From Metallyticus violacea (Eukaryota > Arthropoda > Insecta > Mantodea > Metallyticidae), in assembly GCA_030762175.1 (NCBI GenBank), contig CM060833.1, positions 70,905,501 through 70,969,500 of the forward strand: a DNA stretch of 64,000 bases. Direction: 5' to 3'. Position numbers and translations under genes: made by a program. The stretch's first letter is position 1; each line of letters opens with the position of its first letter. Under the pieces are notes generated by a model. It saw only the letters and a program-made list of their open reading frames with translations, did no database searches and had not been told where the DNA came from. Shown here in pieces: positions 33,713 through 46,220 of this stretch.

Positions 33713-34619
33713 TTGGGCTCTTTCTGCCTCATATCCTACAATTTTCTACATTGAATTGGGGGAATGGGGGAAGGAACAAAACATTTCTTAAAAATTAGAA
33801 GTAGCAGATTGTCAATCATAGTAACAGAAAAATACTTGGGTAGGGACAATGAAAAAGATGCAAAATAAATCTGTACAGAAATTCATGATTGCCTTACAGA
33901 TTTGTCCACCCTATATAAACATTTTAAAACTGGAAATGTTCAGTTGATGTCATACATCCCTCTAAAGGGTGAGTAGCAGTCAGACGCAGATTCAGATGGG
34001 GGCTGGGGGCCTGGGCCCCGCTGTCAGACCGTATGACAACTATTGGTCAAGTGATTACGTACTTCTTGCACTAGTTATATTCCATTGTCGAGTAGCAACT
34101 GTTTTTTTTATATATTTATTTTTTTACTTTTTTCCATTGCATCAGTTTTTTTTTTGTAAGATAAACAGTTGCAAGAAAGTACATTTTTTATTGTTAAGAT
34201 CAAGTTGAAATTATTGAAATAAGTTTTCGCCATAAAATTGATATGACCAGGAATAGGACCCGGATTTACTCCGTGAGAGGCAACAATGTTATTTTATTAT
34301 ATCTTCATATGCTACGTTTTATATATTATATTATAATGAAATATAAATGAACATGATTATAACTATGCTCATTTAGTTCGCGTAGATAATTTTCATAATA
34401 AAAAATGAAATATAGGTCTGGAGGAAACGATTTTCAGTTTGCACAGCTTTGTTTTCAACAATGGAAAAGTGGCAAAGAAAAAAACAAATCTGCTGACTTG
34501 TGTTATTTAAGTATTCATTTGAAACGGACTGTTTCATTAATTTGAACCTCAAGGCTCAAACTGTGATCTGTTAACTGTTGATTCAAAAACATATTCCAGT
34601 TGCAAGAAATTCTCTCACT

Positions 34620-36190
34620 AGTACTCGATGGAGTGAAGTTTGCAGTTCGAAATTCGATCCTTGATGGTCGGTTATTGTAGATGTCCAAATGCAAAATTCA
34701 GACTAATTTAACAACACAAAATGATTTGATAAACTGTTGTGCTGTCATAATTGAAAACAAAATTATAGGTGATGTTAAGAGAGGGTAATATTTATCTATT
34801 CTATTTGACGAAACTAGGGACATCATTACAAATGAACAATTAATATTTCGGGTGTGTTTTGTTGACCCTAGTGAAGGAGGAATTTTTAAGATTTATAATG
34901 CACGATTTAATTAAGGATTATGTAATACTGAATGAACTGTGAGGCTTGAGATTAGACATTTCGAACTTGCATGGACAAGAATATTAATGTGGTGCAAATT
35001 TTTCAGGACAGTTTCGTGGCATACAAAATCGCATTTTAGCAGTTCAACCTCTTGCATTCTATACACATTGTATGGCGCATTGCTTGAATATATCGGTTTC
35101 TAAAGCGGGTTCTATCACTTCCATTAGACAAGCTCTTAACACAATTGGGGAAATTGTGAATTTTCTTAGTGAGTTTAATAAGCGGTCACCGCTCATGAAA
35201 GACATAATGTCAGTTGTGTTCTCAGTGTATGTATAATTGATATTATTGTGTGAAACTCGGTGGATTGAGCAGCAGGATGCTATTTTACAATTTAAGGAGA
35301 TTTTCCCTGCAATCATATTATTCCTAGAAGAAGCAAAGTCTTTGAGCAAAAATGGTATTTTATTCAACTCAATCCTAATGTTCCAGTTCATATTTCTCTA
35401 ATTACTACATCTGAAATATTCGGAATAACTGTATGTAAGTCTTTTCAGACAACTACAAAATCCAAGCATTGATCTTGTTCAATGTTTAGAAATGATTAAA
35501 AGAGTTAAAGATACCTTAAAAGAATGTCGAGAAATCAAATTTTCATTCTGTTTTTGAAAACGCTATCACATTACCAAAAGATGTTTGTGTAGAAGTTAAG
35601 GTGCCTGGAATAACATCGAGACGAACTTATCGCAGCAATTCTTACTGCTACATCTCCAGAAGATAATTATCGCATTAATGTTTTTTTCTTCCATTCTTCA
35701 ATTACGTTTTCAACGGATTGTTCACTAGATTCTCACGTGATAAACACAACCACATCCCTAAACTCCAGTCGTTGATTCCAGCTTTTCGGATTGACCCAAA
35801 TTCAGATATTGACGATTTAGTAAAAGATGCAAGCATTTCCGAACAAGGCTTTCCAGGAACTATTACACAGCTTCGAGATGAATTAAAAATATGGTTTAAA
35901 TTTTGGGAAACTCAACAAAGTAAACCGGAAATTGCTACTGAAGCCCTTCTCCTTCTGCACACCAAAAGTAACTTATCCAAACAACAGGGAACTTCTAATC
36001 ATCATGTGCTTCACACCAGTACCAACATGCACAGCTGAAAGGCCATTTTCATCATTAAGGTGCGTGAAAACCTAAGATCCAAAGTGCAAAGGTTAGACCG
36101 AATCCTTTGATGCTACTTTACATCCACCACAACAATGAGGTGATTCCAGAGGAATTAGTTAATATTTTTGCAAGAAAACATTCCAAGAGA
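34620..36190 (+). pseudogene. hAT transposase, ZMYM/DUF4371-like, broken
   Basis: The plus strand carries the whole pattern of a hAT transposase of the zinc-finger-MYM-like group, in several frames: NDLINCCAVIIENKIIGDVK and YLSILFDETRDIITNEQL (first catalytic Asp region); AFYTHCMAHCLNISVSKAG (conserved C..H.LNL); ETRWIEQQDAILQFKEIF (family TRW); and the C-terminal dimerisation region, PVPTCTAERPFSSLR near 36,020, with IHHNNEVIPEELVNIFARKH near 36,125. The longest open block is 35,718-36,038. Stops and frameshifts throughout. No 8-bp target duplication or end repeats were located. Confidence 0.8.
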
Positions 36191-36210
36191 TTACAGCTTG
36201 AATAACATTA

Positions 36211-36257
36211 AGTTACATCATCATCATCATCATTATTATTATTATTATTATTATTAT
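36211..36257. repeat. (CAT)n/(ATT)n microsatellite
   Basis: Consecutive CAT then ATT triplets immediately after the end of the hAT coding region. Confidence 0.95.
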
Positions 36258-36599
36258 AACTGTACAATTTTTTCTGGGTGCTATTATTTTTTTTTTATTT
36301 ACATATTGTATTCATGGACTAATCAACGCAGTCACATTTTTTGGAATGTAAACCGATTGTGTGTCCTTTAAAAAGATTGGACATTTTCTGTGGGCCTGGA
36401 GCTCATTATTTACAAATAGAATCTGCATCACAGCTGGTAATTTAAATATTATTTTATTTACTTAAATATTTAGTTAGCAACTGTTTTAGTATGACTTTAA
36501 TTTGATATATCCATATGGGGTAGTCGATCGCCCCCCCCCCACCCACTGGAATATTGTTAGATCTGCCACTTGGTGGTGGTGATGGTAGTAGTAGTGAAG

Positions 36600-37140
36600 G
36601 GGGATTTAAGAGAGTTTTTAAAAACTCCAGCACTTTAGCCATAGACTTTTGCCACTCCCAGATCTCTTATAGTAATTCAAATTCTGTATTCTTAACAAGG
36701 TCCAGAACCTTACTTCCTATAACGGGGTTATCCATATTAAAATATGGTTGTGGACCGAAGAGTAGGGATCTCCTTCTCTCCAGAACCTGACACTCTAGGA
36801 GTATGTGCTTTGCAGTCTCATGGATTTGGTGCAAAGTCTACAAATAGGCTCTCCTTGAAAGAGTCCCATTTTCTCTAGATGTCTAAATTGACCATGTCCA
36901 GCGATTAATCCCACCACTCATCTTAACCTCCTCCTTCCTAATTTCAGCAATGTTTCAGTGAGTGTGGGATTCGGTCTGCTGACAAAACTTTTTCCAAAGG
37001 TTTGTCTGGGAATGTTGGCCCATCGTATCTTATGTTGCTCTTGGCCGAATCTAAAGGATGAACATGTATCTGGCTGGTTACAATGGTGTGCAGAAATGCT
37101 GGAAGGCATGCTTCAGACTTCATAACAGGTGGCAAGATCT
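36600..37140 (-). pseudogene. LINE C-terminus (post-RNase H knuckle region)
   Basis: The minus strand reads IRWANIPRQTFGKSFV and LLKLGRRRLRWVVGLIAGHG, then QFRHLEKMGLFQGEPICRLC. This is the GL.TGH...HL..MG.....CR.C block that follows RNase H in LINEs of the Jockey/R1/I-type assemblage. Frames shift at about 36,905. The upstream RT and RNase H are not seen, so it is a 5'-truncated copy. Confidence 0.75.
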
Positions 37141-38150
37141 TGGTTTACTGAACTTATCTTGAAACCAAGAGCTAATCTTTGGTTTGAGTTTCTTAACTGG
37201 ATAATGTCTAAGGTGAAGAAATCCATTAGTATGGAGCAAAAATGCTGACCACTTTCTCCACAACAAGTGGTCATTTGGGCAAAGGACAGTTACTGCAAAG
37301 AGTTACACAGAGATGTGCTTATCTAGGATCTTAAAAATCCAAGAGAGACAACCAAAAACAGGACTTTGGAGCATTTTGTTGCATCAATACAATGCCTATG
37401 TTTACATGACCAATTTAACAACCTGTTTATTGAGAAAAAAACTTGTAAATTATTCATGCATCTGGCCAATATACTCGCTTGGCTCTTCCATCCATTCCAA
37501 AATGTGATAGATGTTGATGAAAGGTCATCCTTTTATTTTTCATCAGAAACAATGTCTACTAGTATATAAATTCATTCTACATTATAAAGGGAGTGGGAAA
37601 CAGTAGAAGCTTCATTTTTAGTCTGATATACTACAAATTATAGTTAATGTGGAGGAAAGTATGTCTCCTGACAAAATATATTAATTTTAGAGACAGTTTT
37701 TATTTTAAAAATACAAAGGAATACAGCAGTGTGCAAAGAGTGTTTCTGCAGTAAAAATTATCACAAGTACCCAGTTAAACCACAATCCTCAATGTGTCCA
37801 TTGGCTTTTGTTTCCAGGTTATAAAATAGCATTCCAAGAAATGTGGCAGAACTATGGGGAAATAAACCTATCCAGCATGTATTCAATACAGTTGTCTGAT
37901 ATACTGCCTCCGCTTTCCAGAAATCTGTATTTTAGCCTGTATTACATGTCCTCATTGTTTAATTTTGAGTATAATAATCATATGCACAGTATTTGTACTT
38001 TAAGTTTATACAGTAAATTACATAAATGGCACTTTTTAATTTTTTATTTTAATCACAATTTGAATTTATATATACAGTTTCAGTGCATTAGCTTACAAAC
38101 ATATTACACCTTAATTGAATAAATTGCATTTATGAATCTGTATAATGGGG
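37141..38150. other. No recognisable gene
   Basis: AT-rich; no motif recognised. Confidence 0.4.
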
Positions 38151-38151
38151 T

Positions 38152-38497
38152 GGTAATATATCGTACATTAATGTATTCAAACTGTTCACATTAACTCCAT
38201 TTTCATGAGACTGGACATGTTTCTGAAGCTAAATGCTTCCATCATCAGTTGTTGACCGACTACTGGAACTGGAGCCTATATGCTACTGTCTGTTTTAACT
38301 GTCCTTACAAATTTAGGGTATTTTTTATGTATATCTTCAAGAAGTTAATGTATGCAGCAATTAATCTTTTTCTAAGTTTAAGTATTCGGTCATCAGCTGA
38401 TGATGGAAGCAGTTAGCTTCAGAAACATGTCCAGTTTATGTAAGTAAATGGAGCTAGTGTGAACAGTTTGAATACATTAATGTAGGACATATTATAC
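38152..38497. repeat. PLE end pair in inverted orientation, hammerhead-like core in each arm
   Basis: The left arm on the minus strand and the right arm on the plus strand share TGATGATGGAAGCA, TTAGCTTCAGAAACATGTCC and GTGAACAGTTTGAATACATT. Each has CTGATGA (38,242-38,248 complement; 38,397-38,403), a GAAGC/GCTTC stem II, GAAAC and C-AT-G followed by GTC. The unique middle is only about 90 bp, so this is a PLE reduced to its two inverted ends. Stem I is not convincing in either arm. Confidence 0.7.
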
Positions 38498-38499
38498 CT

Positions 38500-40960
38500 T
38501 ATTGTGACCCGCACTTTGACACTCTTGTCCCCTGTAGTCACATTCCAATATATCGCAGTCGTGCTATAATATGGGATCAAAGTATGTGCCCTTTTAACTG
38601 TGTTATATCATGCTTTTACTCTATTGCATTATTTTGCATTTTTTCCACATTTTGAACTCATAAGTCATTTTTAATCATTGTTGACTATTTTGATAATTTC
38701 TAATACTCTGAAGGATATTAAAGTGAATTTTAATGCATCTCTATTAGTATATAATTAAAGTTAACTTTTTTCATAGGTAACAATTTGATCTATAGTGATT
38801 GTTGAATAAAAGTAAGTAAATGGTTGAGTTTGATATCACAGTGTTGTGCAAGATATGTGCATAAAAAATGAAAGTGTTTTTGAACATGACTATAATAGAA
38901 TGCAAGAGTGTACAGTACATCTGTGCTGGTCATTCACACCATTTTATCACAAGATCTGGAACAAAATGAAAGAGTATATAGAGCAGGTGTTTAAATCGCT
39001 TATTAAAATTCTGCGCCTCATACCATTTCCATGATTTAGTGGTACTATTTGTGATTTATAATCTGGAGGTGCTGGATTTGATTTCTAGTTAAGTCAAGCT
39101 GAGTAAGGTTTTTTTTTTCCCCCAGAGTTTTTTCTTACATTAAGAAGGTAAATGCCTGATAGCTTTAAGGCACCAAGGACTTCATGCTCATTTGTGTCAT
39201 CATTAATTTGTTTCATTCATCCATAGGTTTAAGAAACCCCCTGATATATAATATTCATATTATTTTCACTATCATCTCCAATGGGACAATGTAGCTGCAC
39301 CCTATGGGCATCCTGGCCTCAGAGGTCTTGTTGCTACACTATTGACCTGCCAAGAGGAATGCCCATATGTCTATATGGGCTGGCATTGGGGGGGAAAAAA
39401 AGCTTTAATATAGAAGTATCGATCTAAATACATAGTTGTGCAGGCACAGCAAAATGCCAATAAAATCAATAAAAGTAAATTTGAACATCAATCAACGTTA
39501 GTTAATAACCTCAATTACTAAATTAATTTGGTAAAGTTATATTTACAACAGTGTCAATTACAATGCTTATATGTAAAAAAAAATTTGAATGTGAGAAATA
39601 TCTAAAACTTCTAGCAAATAAGAGTTAAGTGTTCTTAGGTACTTTTGGAGGAAATTTTGAGCAACATCTCATGTGTTTTCCGCATTTTTTAAAGAATCTC
39701 TAAAAGATGATGGTTAATGAAAACATTTTTCTGAAAAAAATTAAATAATCCGAAGCTATGATATTTTATAGAGTGAAATACTGGCCAAATCATTTCAGAG
39801 AAATCTGCACTAATTAAGAGTCACTTAAGTCAATGTACTATTGGAACACTAAGCAGATGTTCTTGGAAAGATACCTGTATCTTCTAACAACCACCTTTAT
39901 CATTTCAAGATTTATAAAAAATTCTATAGAAGCATGAATTATAATATAACCTCAAGGTCTTCAGAATGACAATGCTGTTCTTTTTATCACAAATGTTGCA
40001 CCTTACACGCCAAAAACTGCAAAAACAATCCATACATTTTTACCAAAATTGTACATGTAACTTGTATTGCACATGCTTTCCATAGAGTAGCAGGAGCGGT
40101 GCTAAAATAGGTAAGCTTGTTTCCACCACATAGAAAGTATTTTTGAAGGATCCATCAGGAGTACATGTTAAAAAAAGCTCCTGATCTGCCGTTGCCAGTA
40201 ACAAACTTTTTGTGGATTGGTTTATTTATGGACGCTCTTCAACATCTAGGCCATCAGCGTTAACTTTTTATGGAACATGGCTAGATATGACTGAAGAGTT
40301 CAATATGAATAAGTCTATAATTAACAGTTTTAAAGAAAGAGATGGAGCTCTGATCAGAATAGGCCATGATCTGATCAGGGTTACACCTGATTTACAAGGA
40401 TCTCTGGCACTTAGCATAAGCAACTTTGAAACAATTAACTATTTGGAAAGCAAGAATCCATGATGTTTCTTACTGACAAAATAAAGACCGTGGAGAATGA
40501 GCTGAAAAACTGTCAAGGAAAAAATTGGCAAAGTAGTAAGCAAAATCTTGATTTTGTTCTCAAAAATTTAAGCCCACCATGCTAATATGTAACATTTCAA
40601 AAAAGCTTTGAGGTGAGGAATTTGATACTAATGTATTTGAAGAAGATCATCATATAATTTTTAAAATTTAAAATAACGCCACTGATTTTGGATGTAGAAA
40701 GAAATTTTTTTATGTATAAATATGTTCCTTCCTACACATAATCACACACCCATCACTATGGATAATCTGTGGATGATACCATGGTTGTTACTGTAATGCA
40801 AAGTAAACTTTTATACTATTCCACTTTTACATGTCATAGTTGAAATAATAAAACATGCCATGGAACAGTTTAGAATATATTCTATTAGAATTTGTTAAAT
40901 ATGTTCACACTAGATGAGATTAGATAGCGGAAAATGTTATTAGAGTTTTATTGACCTCCC
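38500..40960. other. No secure gene; SINE scraps
   Basis: A tRNA-like piece lies at 39,040-39,100 and a SINE family 2 tail at about 40,215-40,262 (TTTATTTATGGACGCTCTTC). The 83-codon frame that starts in the latter is not recognised. Confidence 0.4.
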
Positions 40961-40969
40961 ACATGTCAG

Positions 40970-41045
40970 GTGTTCACACTAACTCCACTTACTTATAAAC
41001 ATTAGGTCATATTTCCGGGGCTCCCATCATCAGCTGTTGACTGAC
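40970..41045 (-). repeat. Single PLE-family end with decayed hammerhead-like core
   Basis: The minus strand reads GTCAACAGCTGATGATGGG then GGAAATATGACC and AAGTGGAGTTAGTGTGAA. It is one arm only, with GAAAC changed to GAAAT and GTC to GAC. Confidence 0.55.
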
Positions 41046-42725
41046 TAAATACTAAAGAATATTTGTTATTTTTAGGGACTGGTAGTCAAATATGAATGAA
41101 GATTTTTGAACAATTTTTGATATTATATGAGGCCTCTAGAACAGGAAAGATAAATATTTAGTTTTGAGAAAAGGCATTCATTGTTTTCCTCCTGATGTGG
41201 TGAGGCATATGTACCAACCACCAGGAAATTTGACAATTCTTTTTTGATAATACAAACAGTATATGCTATAAAATCAGTATCAGTAATGTATATGAGAGAT
41301 AAACAACAATAAATTTTTATCAACATTAAGTATAATGCAACATAATTAAAATATTATTAATATAAGAACACTTTGAAAAAAAAGTCTGCAGCTTTTCCTA
41401 GAATCGTAGACTTAGTATCTAAATTGGTAAACAGATGTTCTGGATTTGTTTCTTAACAAAGGCAACATTTTTCTTCTGAAGTAGAATTAAAATCTACTTA
41501 CCTAATGCCTTTCAACCATGAAAACAGCCCTTCAGGGTTTCTATAGTGAAGTGCAGGATGAAAATATAACTTGCATGAGACAATGAGCTTCCTATTGATT
41601 GAGATCATGTTTTAATTTAATGAATATGTGACATCAATATCTAGTGGTAAGAAAAAAATGTTTGGCAATAAAAATATTATTAAAATGTGTAATGATGAAT
41701 CTAGACAGAAACAATTGATAGTCCGAGCAACAGAGCAGTCAGCATTTTTTTCTGCATGGTCTATACTGTGGCCATGTCTGAACCAGAACTCTATAGTATC
41801 TCATGTAGAGCTAGAGTTGCACAAGCAGCATATTTTCTTGCAGCTGTTCTCATGATTAAAAGACTGTAAATATTACCTTGGGGACTGTATAACATGTCTA
41901 CAAGATACATATGTAATGTTTACTTTTGCATGCAAAGAACTGAATGAAATAATTACATTTGAATAAGCAATGTAAACATTACAGAAGGGACCAAATGGAA
42001 ATAAATTGATAAATATCAACCCTCACAGAAAAAAATTAGGTACAAATAAAATATTGTTTATTCTTTATTAATAATAAATGCCTTATATGTGACAGGGAAA
42101 TAGTCTGTTAATTGTCAGCATAGTGTCCAGCTAATACCCCTCTCCTATTCTCACAATTCTCATTAGATTGAACATTAAGGTACTTTCAATGAAAATTTAT
42201 TCTTTACCTAGGTCAATGAACCAAACAGAGCTCCTAGTATGAAAGAGACAAGTTTATAGTACACTCTATAATAAAAAAGAAATAGAGAATGGGATTTGGC
42301 AGATACACCTCTCCTATTCTAGTGGCTTTTTTAAGTTAATGAAGTATATATATATTTTTACCAATAAAAACAACTATGCAGTTATTAAAACAAAAATGTG
42401 ATTTCTTTAAAAACTATAATACACTCACTTGAGTTTACTTTGGTTCATCTTCCAAATCTTTTTCAGTTGATTTTCTAATCAACTTAAGAACATTTCATAG
42501 ATCATTTAAAATGTTTTTAGGTAATCAACATCTCGCCCTAATGATGAAACATTTATATGGGACACCAATTTTCTGCCCAGCTGTTAATGCCTGTGCAAAG
42601 GGCTGAAAGAATTGCACAAGTACTTCCAGTAGGAATATTTTGAAAATTGCAATTTTAATAGCATTCATTTGTTGCATATCTGAACTTTCCTACTGATCTT
42701 TGTACTAACCTAATCTTGCTGTACT

Positions 42726-42731
42726 TTTATT
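42726..42731 (-). promoter_or_regulatory. Candidate polyadenylation signal of AUP1
   Basis: This is the first AATAAA on the minus strand downstream of the AUP1 stop, about 650 nt away. A variant ATTAAA lies nearer, at about 42,856-42,861. Choice between them cannot be made from sequence. Confidence 0.25.
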
Positions 42732-43375
42732 TTGGTTGAAGAATACAGAGAATAAGTTTACATAACACTTGTGCTTCCTATGAACTGGTCTTCCTATTTA
42801 CTTTCATAGCTGTTCTGATTGATCTGTGATCCACAAGAGCAAAACAAACTACTAATTTTTAATGTATAAGAATTGAATACTACATAACACAAATATGCAC
42901 ATACAATTTATGAATGATTTTATCCTGGAACTGAAATTTGGAAGAAGAAATCATTTCTTAGCTTACACTAGCTAAGATTATTTATGAGCAGTGGATAATA
43001 TGGAGTAAATTGTGCTTGTGGTCAGTTGCATAACAATATGCAAAATGAAATGTGGTCTTTTAGACCAGGAGGGTTGCACTTGGCCCCACCCATAATTAAG
43101 GTTTCCTTGATACCATAAAGAGTAAAAAGAATGAAAAGCTTAATATATCATTACACAAAGTATGACAATATTGCACTCTATAAATCTGATTTTTGATTTT
43201 AGTTCATCCTTTGCTTTCCACTTTTTAAAAAAAATACTGAGGACATATGTTTTGAAAGAGTTACAGTTATTGAGCGCACTTTTAAGAACTGCAAATGTGA
43301 AATTCACGATGCACTTTCTATACAATAACCTGGAAGGCAGTATGTGTATGTTATAAGTTTGTACACCCACTAACA

Positions 43376-43543
43376 TCAGCAGTTTAAGCCCACATTTTTT
43401 AGACCATGCTTTTCAATGTATCTCTGTCGTGCATTTTCTATAAGTCGAGCCTTGCGTTCATTGAATGACAACATCCGTTCTTGAGCTGAACGTGGAAATG
43501 ATGGTGCTGATGTGTCAAGACATGAACTTGGAGTCACATTCTG
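43376..43543 (-). CDS. AUP1: AUP1, last coding exon (C-terminal G2BR-like helix)
   Basis: The acceptor is TTATTTCAG, followed in phase 0 by CAG AAT GTG; a second AG three bases on could trim one codon. The exon gives 55 residues and a TGA at 43,376-43,378. It contains MLSFNERKARLIENARQRYI then EKHGL, matching the C-terminal amphipathic segment of AUP1 that binds the ubiquitin-conjugating enzyme UBE2G2 (family pattern QERK...Y.R.RF.E). This couples AUP1 at the ER and lipid droplets to ER-associated degradation. The phase agrees with the donor at 51,344. The next 4 kb downstream has no further exon. Confidence 0.85.
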   Translation of the reverse strand, partial: QNVTPSSCLDTSAPSFPRSAQERMLSFNERKARLIENARQRYIEKHGLKNVGLNC

Positions 43544-44462
43544 CTGAAATAAATTTTAAAGCACAAATTTAAAATTATGAAAGTATGCAAAAATATATTA
43601 CACAATTTCTGTGCAACTGTTTGACACTGACCCCTCCTTCTTGATACAAATATTTGCTAATTGGCATCCCCTAAATGATTAACTCTTCTACACTGGAGTG
43701 GAACGAAGTGCCCTTATCAGGTAACTTATGGCTTTTGAATGTTACTTTACCAAACAAAAGAATAAAGACACCTCTAATGTGGAATTCTAGTGAGAATTGC
43801 TATTTACCTGCATTTGCAACCTTACTCTTAAGTGTGCAAATCTTTGTTTCATCCCAAGCAAACAGAAACATGTGCTAATAAAAGCTGAAAGAAACTTGAA
43901 GCAGTCAGAAGAATAAAAAAAAATTGAAATCCTCCAAAATGTTATAGTAGATTATGGAGTGGGATGCCAACTGTTTTAGACTGGGTAATAAATAAATTAA
44001 AACTAGAAGAGTAAGAGCAATTAAAACTTCTATGGTGTCTAAGCTATTTTAAAAGTGTTGAGTGCTAATAATGACAGTAAAATGTATCTTCAACTGTACA
44101 ATTTTTTAAATAAGACTAAGATTTTCAAAATTCTTAACTTATCAAAAAATTACTTATTCAAAATGGTCTCTGCTCCCATTGTTTTAGATAAGTGAGGCTC
44201 TACTATATATAAATATTAATAGTATTTGCTCCAATTATGTTACATTCCTATAAAATGCTCCCGCTAATTGAACATATCTGCTTTATGAGAGGTATCAATC
44301 ACATCTTAGTAAAAATATTTTTAAAACTGAAAATTTTTGTATTTTATGATTTACAGTGGTTTAATCATAAGTTTTATTTATATCTGTCGGATTTTAACCT
44401 ATGGACATATGACAATGCAAATGACCACATGTGGATGCTTTAATTTTTTAACTTTTCAGACC

Positions 44463-44685
44463 TTAAAATATCAACATTTTTAAAAAATGGAGTCGAAATT
44501 GTAACATACACACCACTAAAATTCAATAAAATGGAAGACCTACCACAAACAACGAGACCGGCAGTCGACCAGGAACTGATGATAGGAGCAATGGCTCCCG
44601 AAACTAGTCTTCCATTTTATTGAATTTTAGTGGTGTGTATGTTACAATTTCGACTCCATTTTTTAAAAATGTTAATATTTGACAC
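44463..44685. repeat. PLE terminal palindrome with about 75-bp arms around a hammerhead core
   Basis: The left arm ends GGAAGAC at about 44,539 and the right arm begins GTCTTCC at about 44,607. The arms pair almost perfectly through AATTTTAGTGGTGTGTATGT and ACAATTTCGACTCCATTTTT. The centre (44,540-44,606) is the ribozyme-bearing tail also found at 12,120-12,190. Downstream GACACCACTGTTACAAAAGT matches 52,390, the presumed 5' side of PLE-B. It is a solo PLE end in an AUP1-downstream position. Confidence 0.85.
44572..44613 (+). ncRNA. Hammerhead ribozyme candidate (type I)
   Basis: Stem I GGAA (44,572-44,575) pairs with TTCC (44,610-44,613). The core CTGATGA is at 44,576-44,582. Stem II GGAGC/GCTCC with loop AATG spans 44,585-44,598. 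GAAA is at 44,600-44,603. The minimal stem III C-TA-G leads to GTC at 44,607-44,609. Compared with the 12,152 copy, stem II has an extra pair with compensating bases, which supports a selected structure. Two extra bases (TA) precede stem II. Confidence 0.6.
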
Positions 44686-45029
44686 CACTGTTACAAAAGT
44701 TCACTATATTTTATATCTTAAAATATCAGCTTTTTTGTGAAAATGCTAACATAAGGTAATATGTTTCAAAATATCAATAACTATTATTAAAAGAAGGTAT
44801 CTTCTTACCTATGTACTATGAAATATGCATTAGTTCTTTAGAAATGTTCCTGAGGAAGAATCTCAATATTTATTTATCAAATGATAACAACATGATTTAA
44901 TTAGCAACTGCATTATTTACAGTTTGGACAATAAGTAATGTTACACTTCGTAAACACAATGTCATTTGCTTTACGTCAAAACATACTTTTAATATTACGT
45001 GTCCAGAATATCAGTATGAGCACTATTGT

Positions 45030-46220
45030 TACTATTACACTACTGAATAAGACACGTAGTTTGGAGAGAAGTTTTGCAGAGAAAATCCTTTGTCATGCAT
45101 CTATATGCTTGTGTAATATCAACCCGTAGTTCTTCTATTATTTGGTAGTGGTGCTGACTTACTTTATCCTTAATAAAGCCCCACAAAGAAATGTTTGGAG
45201 TGGACAAATCCTCTATGGTCAAGCCTGAGGGAGGTGATAACAAATAAACAGAGGCTCTGTCTTGTTGCAGGTCTATGGTATCTGCTAATTCAGGTGCTGT
45301 AACCTGCAAAGAGGTCAGTTATCATAGCATATTATCTTCATATCCGGTCTATTACAAAAATATGGTTTGTGGTCACATATGCCCAGGTCATTATATATGG
45401 TGCATTCTTCTCCAATCCCTGCGAGAAATGGAGATCATTCTTAACCTAACACATTGTTGCACTTTCTGGAACTTCGATAAACTGCACACTCATCAGTGAA
45501 TATCATGCTATTGCAAACATATTCTAAATGAAAGAAGGGCACTGCAAGCATTCTGCCAGACACTCAGTTCATTAAGGGACAGTGATCAACATGGTTTAGG
45601 TCTAAATTTTTTTCATTTGATGCACCATTGTTTTTTGGGGGATTGTCAAGTTCAACTGAATGTTTTTATATTCATTTTAATTGGCAACTGCTTCACAGAT
45701 CCTACATGTTGACATATGTTTCCATTCTCATCATGGGCCATCCAATTTATGCTTGATCTTTCATACTACATGTTTCAAATGCACACTTTACACATTATAA
45801 TTATGCCATTCTTGGGGATGGTGGAACTCCAAACCTTTCTTGCAAGTAATTATAACATCCATAATCATCTCACTATGGAGTTTCTCATGCACTCGTATTC
45901 TGGCAACAAAGCACTGTTTAACTCATGTCATCTCCATTTTCAATGTTCTCAATTGAACTGAGGTGTATGCATCTTACCCCTTTTTTGATTAACAATCATA
46001 ACTCTGAACAGGAGTTTCTGGAAAAAGGCCACAGAGTCATGATGTCCAAAGCCTGAACGACAACAAGATCTTCACCCTTGAAACCATCATTAATAATCAG
46101 CACCAAGAAAGCTTCAAATCCTCAATATATGTTTTTATGTTTGGAGTTTACTGATGCACCTGTATATCACCCTCTTTATTTATTTTTTTTTTAATCACAG
46201 CAGTTAATGTTCTTCTGCTT
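45030..46220 (-). pseudogene. Tc1/mariner-superfamily transposase (IS630-like), broken
   Basis: The minus strand near 45,520 reads YVCNSMIFTDECAVY, the FTDE motif with the first catalytic acidic residue. Further on come LQQDRASVYLL (family QQDGAP.H) and PPSGLTIEDLSTPNISLWGF with IKDKVSQHHYQIIEELR, matching the SPDL.P.DFFLWG..K..VY pattern and its C-terminal helix. Earlier text is fragmentary. The pattern differs from the mariners at 18,938, 54,325 and 55,771. Ends were not located. Confidence 0.6.

Noticed and set aside
41123..41326. LINE endonuclease piece (VVGTYASP... on the minus strand)
   Set aside because: A faint resemblance only; no GDFN or other catalytic motif.
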